A stretch of DNA of 55,000 nt from contig NZ_JADDYD010000001.1 of assembly GCF_015708155.1 (NCBI RefSeq), forward strand, positions 1-55,000, written 5' to 3'. The notes under the pieces were generated by a model, which searched no databases, was not told where the DNA came from, and saw only the letters and a program-made list of their open reading frames with translations. Positions 1 through 10,150 of the stretch are shown piece by piece (positions within the stretch are counted from its first letter, which is position 1; each line of letters begins with the position of its first letter). Source of the DNA: Mycoplasma sp. 'Moose RK' (GTDB lineage: Bacteria; Bacillota_I; Bacilli_A; Mycoplasmatales; Metamycoplasmataceae). Made by a program: the position numbers and the translations under genes.

Positions 1-1418
1 TAATGTTGTATCAACAGTTTTTTTCTCAGCTCTTTTGGCTCTTCAATCAGCAAATTTAGAAAGATTTTTTGAGATTGTATAACCTTTACCTTCAATAATC
101 CCCATATCTTTGCTTTCTTTAAATGCCTCTTTACCTTCTCAGGCGGAACGGATAAACCCTTTTCCTTCGCTTCTCGATTTTTCTCAACCTTGGCGAAAAG
201 TTTGTCCTAATTGTGCTTTTTTATTTGCTAATTCATTAAGTCGTAATTTCTTTTGCGTATTGGTAATGCGCCCCGCGCGATAATCATCTTTAATTTGTGC
301 TTTTTCAGAATCATAATAACCTGTGAGCTTAGCAAATTTGCGATATTGTTTTCTTCCAAAAGCAGGAGCAGCTGCTAAAAGTCCCGGCAGTCGCTGATAC
401 TCCTAATGCAGTTTTATGTGCTCATTCTTGTTGGCTTCTGACAAACCCTTCACCGCCAAAGTAACCTGCGAATTCTTGCGAAATTGTTTTAATTGCGAAT
501 CCGCCGCCTAAAATCATTATTAAAGAAAAAACAAAACTTAATATTCAATTCGCAATTCCGCCGTAATCCGTATCATTAGTTTTGATAAAATCTCAAGCGT
601 TAACTGAATATTCTGTTCAAACAAAGAAAAATAAAAAGCGACTTGGTAAATAATTACTACTCAAAATTTCGCCAAAAACCATTTAAATATTTTTTAAAAA
701 GTTTTCCGTCATCGCTAATTTGTGAAATTGAAAAAACGGGTAACAAAATAAGTTGGTAAAACATTTGGGCGATGTTCGCAACTAAACTTGTAAGCGTTGT
801 TCCTAAAAGTCAGGCGATCGTCAAACTTGATAATAATACTAACAAAATTAGTTTTGGCCCTTGCCCTCATGACCAATTTTGATAAATTTCAAAATCTATC
901 ACATTGCCTTTTGACAAAATTGTAATTTGTTCTGGCTTTAAATTTAAATCACCGCTGGCACCGCGAATTAACGAAACATTTAAATCGTAATTGTAATTCA
1001 GACTAGATTTAATCGCCATAATTGTGATATTTGCACCAATTAAAATGATAAACAGAAATGCAACAAACAGAATTGGAAAGAAAATTGCTGAAATTGTTTT
1101 TAAAATTATGTTTTTAACTTCCCCTTCACTCGTTCTTCCTTGACTGTCCTTACCATAAAACAACCCTTTTAAAAGCCGATATAAAATCAAAAAAATTAGC
1201 GCTCCAGCAGATAAACCAACAAAAATTCAGAAAGAAACTGGGATTTTGTTAATTTCAAACCCTTCTTGGCCAAAAAAAATTCCTTTTAGTAAGCTAAAAT
1301 TAATTGACCCAAATAAAGTAGTAATAACTTTAATTATTACTAAAGGAAACCAGCAGAATATATATCAACCCGCCGCGAAAAATCCATAAGCAATCTGATT
1401 AATCAGTCAACCAAACAT
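1..1418 (-). pseudogene. ICE polytopic membrane protein, frameshifted and cut by window edge
   Basis: Starts with ATG at 1418 and encodes a hydrophobic protein with several membrane segments (an N-terminal pair, a long one around 1030-1110, another around 770-850). This is the position and character of a VirB6/TrbL-like channel protein of the ICE. The first frame ends at adjacent TAG/TAA codons near 654-660. The sense continues in a second frame through a clear membrane stretch (residues reading SLIMILGGGFAIKTISQEF) and in a third frame left of about 388 into a charged, soluble tail that leaves the window. At least two frameshifts are therefore needed. Either this copy is broken or the assembly has indels here. 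Family assignment is inferred from context; no catalytic motif is expected. Confidence 0.65.
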
Positions 1419-1435
1419 TTTTTTACCTTAAATTA

Positions 1436-1819
1436 TTAAAACTTAAACTTCTGAATTTCTTCGATTATTGCCTGAGTTGCGCTTGGAGCTGCGATTTTTT
1501 TGAGTCCATTACCAAAACTACTCCATAAATTTTTAAATGTTGCAGTAATTGCTGTGCCAGCAATTAGCAAAATTACAATTACCCCAATGATGACAATTCC
1601 TGTTTTTAGTCGTTTGTAAATCTGTTGTTTTTTTTCAAGTCCCGCGAATTTGGCTTGCAAGAGTAAAGTAATAACAAACACAATCATTGCCGCGCCTATA
1701 AGTCCGACTAAAGAGCCAAAAATAATTGTTAAAAAATTAAGTGTGTTTGAAGAAATATTGTCAACTGTGCTTTTTATCGTTTCAAGGCCATTTTCTTGAA
1801 AAAGACTAATTAAATCCAT
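1436..1819 (-). CDS. Small two-TM ICE protein, pilin-like (VirB2-type) candidate
   Basis: 127 aa. A short N-terminal amphipathic region is followed by two long hydrophobic helices (about residues 28-55 and 75-95) separated by a short basic loop (KKQQIYKRLKTG), then a hydrophilic tail. This size and topology match type IV secretion major pilins, and it lies directly upstream of the polytopic channel-like gene (17-bp gap), as VirB2 and VirB6-type genes often do in conjugation operons. The start at 1819 has a strong Shine-Dalgarno (AAAGGAGAT). The function is inferred from topology and context only; it could also be another small ICE membrane protein. No lipobox is present. Confidence 0.6.
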   Translation of the reverse strand: MDLISLFQENGLETIKSTVDNISSNTLNFLTIIFGSLVGLIGAAMIVFVITLLLQAKFAGLEKKQQIYKRLKTGIVIIGVIVILLIAGTAITATFKNLWSSFGNGLKKIAAPSATQAIIEEIQKFKF

Positions 1820-1831
1820 TTTAAATCTCCT

Positions 1832-2023
1832 TTATTTTGTTTTTTCATTATTTTTAATAAGCTTATCTATAAGTTCAATTTGTTGTTTACGTGTTAAGAT
1901 TTCAGCTTCTAATTCAGATAAAAGTAATTTTTTTAATTCTTTTAAAGTATCAGTATCTGATTCTTGTAAAATTTTCAATTTTTCTTGCAAAATATTTAAA
2001 TTATTTTCTTTTTTAATTTTCAT
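1832..2023 (-). CDS. Small charged helical ICE protein, unknown function
   Basis: 63 aa, almost entirely charged residues and leucine with heptad-like spacing (ILQEKLKILQES, then LKELKKLLLSELEAEI), so it is probably a coiled coil. It has a good ribosome binding site (AAAAGGAATATAAATG) and ends 12 bp before the pilin-like gene, so it belongs to the ICE operon. No known family recognised. Upstream, 2049-2066 holds a near-palindrome (AAAACTAT, 2-nt gap, ATAGTTTT) whose role is unclear. Confidence 0.6.
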   Translation of the reverse strand: MKIKKENNLNILQEKLKILQESDTDTLKELKKLLLSELEAEILTRKQQIELIDKLIKNNEKTK

Positions 2024-2138
2024 TTATATTCCTTTTATTTTGTATATTAAAACTATTTATAGTTTTTCTAAAGTATATATAAGTCGATTTTTGGAGACAA
2101 GTTAAAAAAATTCTTAGGTCGCGGCGATTTTTCATTTT

Positions 2139-3173
2139 TTAGTGCATAATTTTAAATTTGAAGAACCAAGAATTTTGAAAGTGTTTTAATTTATTAAATA
2201 ACTTATAAAAAGATCTTTGGCCTTGCCGCCGTATAATTAAATTTTTATCCCGATAAAAAGACTTATATTTTGGCACCTCGCGGTTTATTTCTCAGTGAAT
2301 ACCGTTGTTTTTGCACCAACAGGCAGAATAAATTCAGCCAGATTTTACTTTTCTCAATAAATAACAAGGTTTCTTAATAAAATACTCAAAAAATTTCTTG
2401 ATTTTTTTAATAACCGTTTTTTGAACTTCTCAAATAAATTTAACTTTTGAATAAAAAGAAACTACTTTTTGATCAATTTGCCGATATAAAACTTTTTCAA
2501 TATTTTTAAGTTTAATAGTAATTAACTCTTTTTGGTATTTGATTCCCTTAAAAAACTTATTTTTATCTAAATTTATATGATTAATAAATTCTTTTGAAAT
2601 TGTTTTATTTTCAAATTCAATTAATAAATTATTTTTTCTAATTCACTTAAGACCAGCAATTATTGTTTCTTTATCTAATTTTAAATTTTGAAAATAAGCA
2701 TAAGAATTTTCGCTTTCAAAAATTTCATTTGCATTTTTGCTAGATTTAAAATTGCTAATTGCCAAGTTCTTTAAATACTGATAAATTCTTAAATAATTTG
2801 CTGAAACTAATGTTCTCGATAGCGAACTTAATTCTAGAATTCTTTTAGGAATATAGTATTTTTTTAAGTCCAGAACAGTAGTGATTATTAATTTATTGCT
2901 AATTATTTGAGCTTCAATAATATTTTCGTGAATTAAATAATTTACAACTTTATAAATAGTTTTCATATTCCATTTATAAGACACAAAATTTGTTTGTAAT
3001 TTTTCCAAAATTTGCTTAATTTCTAAAAATCTACATTTTTCCCCTTTCTTTTTAAATCAAAAATCTCTAATAGTCCAAAAAACGTAAAAAAGGTAAGATG
3101 AGTTAGAACAAAAAATTTTTCTTACTTTTTTTTTGATTTTTTTGGTTTTAATGATATAATTACTTATGTCCAT
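2139..3173 (-). CDS. ICE hypothetical protein, 344 aa
   Basis: The start at ATG 3173 is preferred over internal candidates because it has a Shine-Dalgarno-like AGAAAGGTG upstream and begins 16 bp after the traG stop. The frame then runs through several TGA(Trp) codons to a TAA at 2139. The protein is basic and rich in Lys, Ile and Phe, with no obvious membrane segment. A conspicuous Cys/Trp-containing patch (ACWCKNNGIHWEI) lies in the C-terminal third. Long Lys-rich stretches could bind nucleic acid. I do not recognise the family. Its place directly after the coupling protein makes a conjugation-related role likely but unproven. Confidence 0.65.
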
Positions 3174-3189
3174 ATCGGGCACCTTTCTA

Positions 3190-5448
3190 TTATAAATTTT
3201 GTTTTTGAGCCTTAATTGGCTCTTTTTTTATTTTTATTTCTTTATATAAATTTTGAATTTTGTTTTGATTTTGATTAATATAAGCATTTAAATTTTCCAA
3301 AAGCACACTATCAGTTTCTTTTTGTTTTTTTTGTTGAGCTAACTCCGTTTCTCTAACTAATTTGATTATTTCCTTTTGCAATAAGTTATTTTGTTTATTT
3401 TTTTCTAAATATTTTTCTAGAATTAGTTCTTTGCTTTTATCTAAATCTCCTTTTTCATCTTTTTTTTCACCTAATTTTGTTTTTCTTTTTAAAATTAAAT
3501 TTTGTATTTTTTCTTTTCGTTTGTTATCGTTTTCTCATTTTTCCTTTCTTTTTTCATTCTCTTGTTCTTGAAAATCAGGGTTTAAAAGTTTAGAACTGTT
3601 TTCGAAATTAAACTCAATAAACTCAAAATCAAAATTGCTTTTTTTATCAAAATAGAAGCTTTCCAAACTTTTTTGCGGATTTTGCCAAATTTGATAAGCA
3701 AAATCAGATCTGATATGAATCGGTTTTAGACCAGTTATAAAGATTCAAGATTCGTCAGGGGGCATTTGGGCTAATTTATTAACAGTTACAATATCCTCTT
3801 CTATTAGTTGTTCCGAAACTGATTCGGATTTATCTTTTTTTTCAGAATTTGAATAAGATTTTTTTATTACTGGCTTTTTCCCTGCAAATTTTGCAAAAGC
3901 TTCTAAACTTTTCAAATCATTAGATCTAAAATAAATTTTTAGTGCCGAATTGGAAAGAATAGTATCAGACTCTTTTCCGTATTTTTCTAATTGTTGAATA
4001 TTTTGCAAAACTAGACCAAAATAGATTCCATAAGATGCAGCAGTAGACATTTTCGTTGCCATTTGTCATATTTTTGGTAGGTTTCCGAATTCGTCTCCTA
4101 AAAATAGGAAAGGGCGAAAATTTTTCCGATTTGGTTTAGAACTTGCAATTGTGATTAAAGAAGAATAGCAATTATTTATAATTGAAGGTATCATTAATTG
4201 ACCGATATTGCTGTCTAATTGGAATGTTATAAAAACTGCAAAAGGTTTGATCTTATCATTAAATTTATCTTTAAAATCAATGTCTGATTGCTGGACTAAA
4301 TTATCAAAATTGGTTTCATCTTTTGAAGAAAACATTTTTAGACCAAGTGAGTTGAATTTCGAAACTGCTCCGTAAGCGTTTACCAAAATTGAGGTTAAAG
4401 TTTCTGGATTTGTGTTCACAAGCGGAGTAATTTTTTCTTGGCAAAAAGTAAATAATAATTTATCTTGTGTGTGTTTGCAGACTTCAATTCATGCTCCGCC
4501 TGTAAAAGTTTCAAACGATAAGAAATAGACAAAATTAGAAAAAACATATTTTTCCCGCGTGAAAGTCTTATCCAAATTAGAATATAAAAGTAGGTATCAG
4601 CCAACAGCATAAAGAATATTTTTCGCCTGTGAAGATCAAAAGTTATTTTTCCCATCAGTATCTCATTCGTTAACAGATTCGATTACTTTTTCCAATCAAT
4701 TAGACGCAATATCATAATTTTGCAGTTTTTCGGCTTCATTTTGGTATGGTTCATGAAATTTATCCCAAATTGGTGCTAAAAAATTTATTCCACGACTTTT
4801 ACCTAAATTTTGGAAGTCTAAAAGTACAACTTCATATCCTTGCTGTTCCATTTCCTGGCTTAAAGATGTAAATAATTCGCCTTTTGGGTCTACAATCATT
4901 AAATTCGGCCGTAAATCAGGATTTTCAATATGAATGTTATACTTTATCGTTGGAATGATAAATTTTTGTGTTTTCCCGGACCTTGTGTCGCCTAAAATGA
5001 ACGCGTGAGAGTTAGCCAAGATGTAATATTTAATTTCCTTATTTTTCGTTTCAACTAAACTAGTTTTAATAACCCAACCTGCTTCTTGTTTTTGGTCAGT
5101 TGCTAAAAATAGTTTTTCGAATTTACCTTTTGAACCTTTTTTTTCGACTTCATCATAAAAAACAAAATCGCTATTAAGTTCACTTGAATATTTATTATTT
5201 GATAAATTAGTAAAAAATCAAACTATTGGAAAAACGATAATTTGGATTAAAAAACTTGCCGAGATAATAAAAACCATTCTCAAACTATCTTGAATTTGAT
5301 TAGAAAAAGTTTTAAAAATGTTTGAAATATCGTATTTTAACAAAAAGGGTCATATAAAAAAAGTAAATCCAAAAGAAATTAAATAGGAAATTAAGCCAAT
5401 AACTAAATATTGAGCCCATTTTGGTAATTTTTTGATTTTAATTTTCAT
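3190..5448 (-). CDS. traG: TraG/VirD4-family conjugal coupling ATPase
   Basis: 752 aa with TGA read as Trp. Two N-terminal membrane segments (about residues 12-35 and 55-80) anchor a cytoplasmic P-loop ATPase. Walker A is GDTRSGKT at 153-160, followed by the family-typical MIVDPKGELF. Walker B is LFLGDEFGN with D452/E453, and a W-ITGLKP motif lies later, near residue 570. The C-terminal ~180 residues are very Lys/Glu-rich and probably coiled, longer than in minimal VirD4. The coupling protein brings the relaxase-DNA complex to the type IV channel. The ATG at 5448 lies inside a 14-bp x3 repeat and lacks a clear Shine-Dalgarno, so initiation may depend on translation of the upstream gene, whose stop lies at 5465, 16 nt before this ATG. 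Confidence 0.93.
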
Positions 5449-5482
5449 TTTTACATTTTCATTTTTACATTTTCATTTTTAA
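5441..5482. repeat. 14-bp tandem repeat x3 at the traG start
   Basis: The 14-mer attttcatttttac occurs three times in a row (the last copy ends in a instead of c). On the coding strand each copy contains an ATG. The array holds both the stop codon of the upstream gene (5465) and the likely ATG of traG (5448). Because 14 is not a multiple of 3, gain or loss of a copy would change how the two reading frames are joined. Confidence 0.8.
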
Positions 5483-6436
5483 TTTTTTAGTTTCTTTTTG
5501 AACTTGGCTTAAAGTATCGGTTTCTGATCTAAAACCCAAAATTTCTGTTTCATTTGTTTTTAATTTTCCAGTAATGACATCAGTTGCTAGTTTTTCAAAT
5601 CCGTATTCCCCGTTATTAAATTCAAAAAAGTTTGGATAATCTTTTCAGTTCTTTTGGATAATGTTGTCGACTAAATTAAAATTAGATAAAGGTTCAAGAC
5701 GCGAAAATGCCGAATAGACAGTATCAATATGACCTTTGATAATTTTTTCATTACTTAACAAAATTTTTTCCAAACACTCGGCATCATTTTTGGCATATTC
5801 ACCAAATTCAAAATCAAGAATACCGTTTTGAATTTTGATTCATTTATTTTTTAAGATTTTTTCTTCATTTTCTAAATTTACATCGTAATAATCAATAATT
5901 TTTTCTGATGCTTCAAAATATTCTTCAAGGGCTTTTTTAGTAGTTTCATCCATTTCTTTTTCGGGCATATTAAAATCAAATTCAGCATATTTATCATTTA
6001 GATTATCGATATCTTGTTCTTTGTAATAAATTTGCTCTTGATACTGATCTAAACTAATTCATTTACTTTCGCAACTACCATCAAAATCACAATTACTGGA
6101 GCCTAATCTATTAATTCATTTTTGAATTGTTTTACTATCTAATCTTTCTACTTCTTTTTTTTTACTTGGGAAAAATAACTTTTGATTTAAAATTGAGTAA
6201 CTAGTAAAAATTGATTCTTGGGTCTGAAAGTGAAAAAAGGCATTATTTTCATTTTTTGCTAAAAACTCAGCAAAAGCGCTTGGATATTCACCATAATTTT
6301 CTGGATTACCAAATTTATATTTATAAATTTCATAAGTTTTTGTAAATTTTTTATTATGGTGTTTTTTTAAATAATTAAGTTCATTTTTGATGAAATCAAT
6401 ATCATATTTTTTAATTTCTTTTGAATTTACTGACAT
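5465..6436 (-). CDS. ICE hypothetical protein, 323 aa
   Basis: Starts at ATG 6436, 31 bp after the relaxase-like gene, and runs through several TGA(Trp) codons to TAA at 5465. It is acidic and hydrophilic with no membrane segment or signal peptide. One pair of cysteines lies in a short motif (SSNCDFDGSCES). Its position between relaxase and coupling protein suggests a DNA-processing or accessory role in conjugation, but no motif supports a specific function. The last codons lie within the 14-bp repeat array, so its C-terminus (KKLKMKM) depends on repeat number. Confidence 0.65.
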
Positions 6437-6467
6437 TTTTAATTCCTTATCTTGTTAGTTTATATTT

Positions 6468-7823
6468 TCACTTTTTAAAAACATAAAAAATTAATGGATC
6501 GTATTTTGGTTGAACATATTTTTGACTTCGTCTTGATTTGTGTGTTTTTTTATTATCTAGACCATAAAAATTCCTTATTTCTTTTAAAATAAAATTTCTA
6601 CTTGATAAAAATAAGTTTTTTTCTTCTTTTCTCGAAATATTTTTTGCTTTATTAGCAACAACTTCGTTTTCACTTTTGGTAAAACTTTTAACTTGGTTTA
6701 AAACTATTTCAAAATATTTTTTCTTCGATTTCAAAATCGAATCAGAATCCAAGACCCGTTCATAAATATCATCAATAATTTTTTTTTGATTTGGTTGTAA
6801 GTATTTGTAATATTTAGCCGAATTGGAATTAAATAAAATTTCTTTTTCAGCCCGTGACAAATTAGAGATGATTTCGGTCATTTCCGAAGTAGATAACATT
6901 AAATTTGTAATTAGTTTTGCCTTTCGTGCTTTTTCAACAATTGAATATAAATCTTGGTTTTCAAATGTTAGTCCAGCAATTTTCATTTCCTTGGTTTCTT
7001 TAATTTTGTCAAGTTTAAATTTTTTAAGTTCTTCAAAATAATCTAATTTTGAAGAACGAAGATTTAAAACTTGTTTGTCAAAATTTTTCTGACTATCATC
7101 ATTTTTTTCTTCGTTAGCTTTAAGTTTATTATTTTTAAACCCTTGTAAAAGTTTGGTTTCAAGTTCAAGTTCAAAATCGCGCCTATTAATATCAAATTTA
7201 TCTCTTCTATCAAATCTAACTGTTTTGTCATGCTTCAAACTCGGCTTTTTTTCAGAAATTCAAAGTTGGATGTGAGGGTGGGCGGTGTCGAAATGTACTC
7301 CACCATAAATATTTAAATTGTTAATATCTAAAAAGTTTTTTTTAAGTCATTTAATTAATTCGGGAGCAATAAAATTTGCATAATCCTCTAAACTTAGCAG
7401 TTTGTTTTTTGTTATCAGTTGATAATCTTTAAAACTAACAAGGTATGGCCAGACTGCTTGGTCTTGCTTAACTTCACCAATTTGTTTTTTAGCAATTTTT
7501 AAATCAACAATTGCAGTTTTATCTTTGCCCAAAATTTGGAAAAGTTTTGGTTTAAATTTTTGCGGATTTAATTCTTGTTCTTTTAAAATTCCTTTAAGAA
7601 ATTTTTTAAATCCATCTTCTTGATCTTCATAATAAACATGTAATGATCACGCTTCATGCAAAGTTGCACTATCCAAACAAATATTTGCTGATAAGCGCGC
7701 TAAATAATCAAGAAAGTTCTTGCTTTGATAAACTTTTTTAAAATCTCGAATTAAATCAGAGTTTTTCGAATCACCACGTGGTGTTTTTTTAATCAAAACA
7801 TTTACAAGATTATTTCTTTGCAT
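6468..7823 (-). CDS. Relaxase-like mobilisation protein (MobL-type histidine motif)
   Basis: 451 aa. The start at ATG 7823 is chosen for its AGGAG ribosome binding site five bases upstream. The N-terminal half has the layout of MobL-type relaxases: a W-x-x-L-V-S-F segment (WPYLVSF) and, about 80 residues later, a histidine cluster GGVHFDTAHPHIQLW (H177, D179, H182, H184) that would bind the metal in a nicking endonuclease. The C-terminal half is highly charged and probably helical. A relaxase nicks the ICE at its transfer origin and leads the strand to TraG, which lies two genes downstream. The catalytic tyrosine cannot be assigned by eye. The third His of the usual HxDxxHxHxH is replaced by Gln-Leu, so activity is uncertain. 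Confidence 0.65.
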
Positions 7824-7849
7824 ATTCACTCCTAATTTTGTTTTTGGAT

Positions 7850-7879
7850 AAAAAAAAGACCCTTTTTTCAAAGGATCTT
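7850..7879 (-). terminator. Intrinsic terminator in leader of the relaxase operon
   Basis: On the minus strand: AAGATCCTTT, loop GAAA, AAAGGGTCTT, then a run of T. The stem is 10 bp with one wobble pair. It lies only ~26 bp upstream of the relaxase-like start, leaving no room for a promoter between them. It either blocks transcription entering from the right or acts as a leader attenuator of the ICE operon. Confidence 0.7.
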
Positions 7880-7933
7880 AAATCACAAATTTTTTTAGGT
7901 TACACAATTTCCTTTGATTAATTAAAAATAGTG

Positions 7934-7939
7934 TATAAT
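7934..7939 (+). promoter_or_regulatory. -10 element of the dUTPase gene
   Basis: TATAAT is 33 bp upstream of the dUTPase ATG, in an AT-rich divergent intergenic region. A TTGATT at 7914-7919 lies 14 bp upstream, too close for a standard -35, so this looks like a -10-driven promoter as is usual in mycoplasmas. Confidence 0.55.
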
Positions 7940-7971
7940 TTATGGAAGTTATTTTTAAAATTGAGTAAAAA

Positions 7972-8481
7972 ATGAATTTAAATTTACAGTTAATTTTTGA
8001 AAAACAAAAAATTCTTGACTCAAAATTTTCCGAATATAGTTACGGAAATAATCTAATTAGTGAAAATGATTGTCAGTGAGAAGATAAAGTAGTTATTGCT
8101 GCAATAGTTGAAATAGCTGAATTTGCTAATGAAATTGAGAGTTTTAAATACTGAAAAGTAAATAAAAAATCTAATTTTGAAAAAACAATTGAAGAATTTG
8201 TTGATGCAATTCATTTTTTAGTTTCAGCTTGTCTTCATTTTAAAACCGGACACATTTTTAAAATGAGATTTGTACCAAATGCTGATATAAATACCCAATT
8301 TAAGCAGGTTTTTATTTTGTCATCACAATTTTTACTTGAAAAAAAAGTAGAAATTTTAATAGAATTATTTGAATTTTTTCTTGGTTTTATTAAACTTTTA
8401 GGTTGGACTTTTGATCAGGTCACCAGTGCCTACTTGGAAAAATACGAAAAAAATCTTGAAAGAATTAGAAATCAATATTAA
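7972..8481 (+). CDS. Dimeric dUTPase (all-alpha NTP pyrophosphatase)
   Basis: 169 aa. Hydrolyses dUTP to dUMP and pyrophosphate, keeping uracil out of DNA and feeding dTMP synthesis. The metal-binding signature of the all-alpha dUTPase/MazG superfamily is visible: E47-x-x-E50 in VEIAEFANE, and E75-x-x-D78 in EEFVDAIHFLVSACL, followed by a long helical C-terminus. Length and motif order fit the dimeric (type 2) dUTPases of Firmicutes and phages rather than the trimeric kind. It stands alone on the plus strand between the ICE and dinB, with its own -10 box and a strong 3' hairpin. A related specificity (dCTP or other dNTP) cannot be excluded. Confidence 0.75.
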
Positions 8482-8507
8482 TTGAATTTTATTATTGATT
8501 TCTAATT
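8463..8507 (+). terminator. 15-bp perfect stem-loop ending the dUTPase transcript
   Basis: AATTAGAAATCAATA (8463-8477) pairs perfectly with 8493-8507 across a 15-nt loop. The left arm includes the last codons of the gene. The T-run after it is weak (TTACTATTTTT), but the stem is exceptional for this genome. In RNA it may also protect the 3' end. Confidence 0.6.
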
Positions 8508-8932
8508 TACTATTTTTAAAAAGAATTGTTGATATGCCATTAAAATAGTTTTTTTCTAGAAATTTTTTAGTACATTTTTGCTATTTTTACCTTGATTTAA
8601 CAAGATCAAATTTGATTTTTAAATTTCATTGAAAAATATAATATCACAAATATCAATATAAATTAATTGAAAGAACAATATACAACTACATAACCTTGTT
8701 AATATATAAAATAGTAAATATTTTTTTAAATATTATATTAAATTTTATTTTCAAATAATATTGAAAAATGTGACAATTTTTGACAAAGCAAAAACATGAG
8801 CTAATTACATTTATTACCATAATTTATACTAGTGAAAAAATGAATATTTTTCTTACATTATTAAAATACAAAAAAATAAGACATTTTTAATTCAATTTCT
8901 TTCTTGATAATTTAAGATTTTTTAGAAATTCT
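8508..8932. other. 425-bp AT-rich gap between dUTPase and dinB
   Basis: No reading frame with a ribosome binding site, no RNA gene and no convincing repeat seen. The stretch separates two converging genes and may mark the old junction of the ICE region with the core chromosome. Confidence 0.5.
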
Positions 8933-10096
8933 TTAAAAATCAGAATTTTGAAGTTTCTTTAAAACAAAAATTTGTTTTTGATCATATTTTTTATTAATTT
9001 CTGAAATAATTTCTTTAATTTTTGGCTTAGTTTTTAATGTGCTTTTGTCAAAATCAGAAATTTTTGACAAAATTATCCCAAAGCCACGAATTTCAGAAAA
9101 TTTTCTAATTTTGTTCACTAATATGGATAAATTTAAAAAAATAAAATCGTAATTGTTGGTTGGAGCCACTAAATCTGTAAAAAAACGAAAAAGTTTATTA
9201 TTTTTAGTTTTAAAAAAAATTTCCACTTTGTTAGTTGCTTTTTCATATTTGTTTAACTTTTGAACTAAATTAGGCAAAAATTTTGAAATAAAATTCAATA
9301 TTTTTGCCTTTGTAAGCTCATCATTAATTAAAAAAGTTCGAAAATGAGAGACACTTTTAAAATTTTGAGTCCTATTTTCAATCTTATTGTTTCCCAAATT
9401 TGTAAGTGAATGAAAAAAATAATGCCTGCTAGCACCAAGAATTTTAATTATTTCTGGTGAATTCACACCTTTTTTGACAAAATCTGAAACTGTAATTATT
9501 CCTGCATTTTGAAGTTTTTGAGCATTCTGAGTTCCGATACCAAAAAGATTTTTTATTTTTTGTGGATAAATTAGTGTTTCAATTTCGCTTTTTGATAATA
9601 ACAAAACTTTTCCCCCAAATTGTTTTGCTAAATTTGTTGCCATTTTTGCAAGTAATTTGTTATAAGAGGCGCCAATTGAAATTGGCAATTTTAGTTCTTT
9701 TTGAACTTCATTTTTTATAAAATGCAACATTTTTTCAACCGAATTGAAATTCTTGGAAAATTCAGAAAGATCAATAAAACACTCATCAATTGAATAAATT
9801 TCAATTTTTTTAGTAATTTTTTTTGCAAGAAAATTAAAAAATTGATTAGATAAAAATCTGTAATAATCTAAATTTGGTTTAATTACAATTAAATTTGGAA
9901 TTGCATTTTTGATACTAGAAATTTTATCAGTAATTTTAAAACCTTTTTCCTTAACTTCCTTAGAAATAGAAACAGCCATCGCGTATTCCTGCTTTGAGGA
10001 AATTGCGATTGGCTGTCCTTTAAATTTAGGATTCAATTTTATTTCTGATGAAACAAAAAAAGTATCAATGTCAATGTGAGCGATTATTTTTGGCAT
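8933..10096 (-). CDS. dinB: Y-family DNA polymerase IV
   Basis: 387 aa, near full length for the family. It copies past damaged bases with low fidelity. The N-terminal HIDIDTFF motif carries D9. The palm motif YSIDECFIDL gives the catalytic D104/E105 pair. The GASYNKLLAKMATNLAKQ segment is the conserved nucleotide-proximal motif of UmuC/DinB proteins, and an HhH-like FGIGTQNAQKL follows. The C-terminal little-finger domain is present. The YxR-type steric region (YYRFLS) is also intact. It probably has its own transcript, since the next minus-strand gene upstream ends 54 bp away. Mycoplasmas lack LexA, so SOS-type control is not expected. Confidence 0.92.
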   Translation of the reverse strand: MPKIIAHIDIDTFFVSSEIKLNPKFKGQPIAISSKQEYAMAVSISKEVKEKGFKITDKISSIKNAIPNLIVIKPNLDYYRFLSNQFFNFLAKKITKKIEIYSIDECFIDLSEFSKNFNSVEKMLHFIKNEVQKELKLPISIGASYNKLLAKMATNLAKQFGGKVLLLSKSEIETLIYPQKIKNLFGIGTQNAQKLQNAGIITVSDFVKKGVNSPEIIKILGASRHYFFHSLTNLGNNKIENRTQNFKSVSHFRTFLINDELTKAKILNFISKFLPNLVQKLNKYEKATNKVEIFFKTKNNKLFRFFTDLVAPTNNYDFIFLNLSILVNKIRKFSEIRGFGIILSKISDFDKSTLKTKPKIKEIISEINKKYDQKQIFVLKKLQNSDF

Positions 10097-10150
10097 TTTG
10101 ATATAAAAACTTAAAATAATTATACTCTTTTTGCACTAAAATGGTAATTT

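Larger units (their letters stand above)
1..7879 (-). mobile_element. Mycoplasma integrative conjugative element (ICE), partial
   Basis: All genes from the left edge to about 7823 lie on the minus strand, closely spaced, and include the two conjugation hallmarks: a relaxase-like protein with an HxDxxHPH motif (6468-7823) and a VirD4/TraG coupling ATPase (3190-5448). They are followed by small and polytopic membrane proteins typical of a type IV secretion channel. Known mycoplasma ICEs (ICEF, ICEA, ICEH) carry TraG and TraE plus many membrane proteins and a DDE transposase. The TraE/VirB4 ATPase and DDE transposase are not in this window and would be expected beyond the left edge. The right boundary is probably in 7850-7970, where a minus-strand terminator sits and the chromosomal dUTPase begins. 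I saw no attachment repeats, so the boundary is an inference. The membrane gene at the left edge carries frameshifts, suggesting a decaying element. Confidence 0.85.

Noticed and set aside
4416-4655. Minus-strand open stretch inside traG
   Set aside because: It is in a different frame from traG, which is open across the same bases with TGA as Trp and carries the ATPase motifs.
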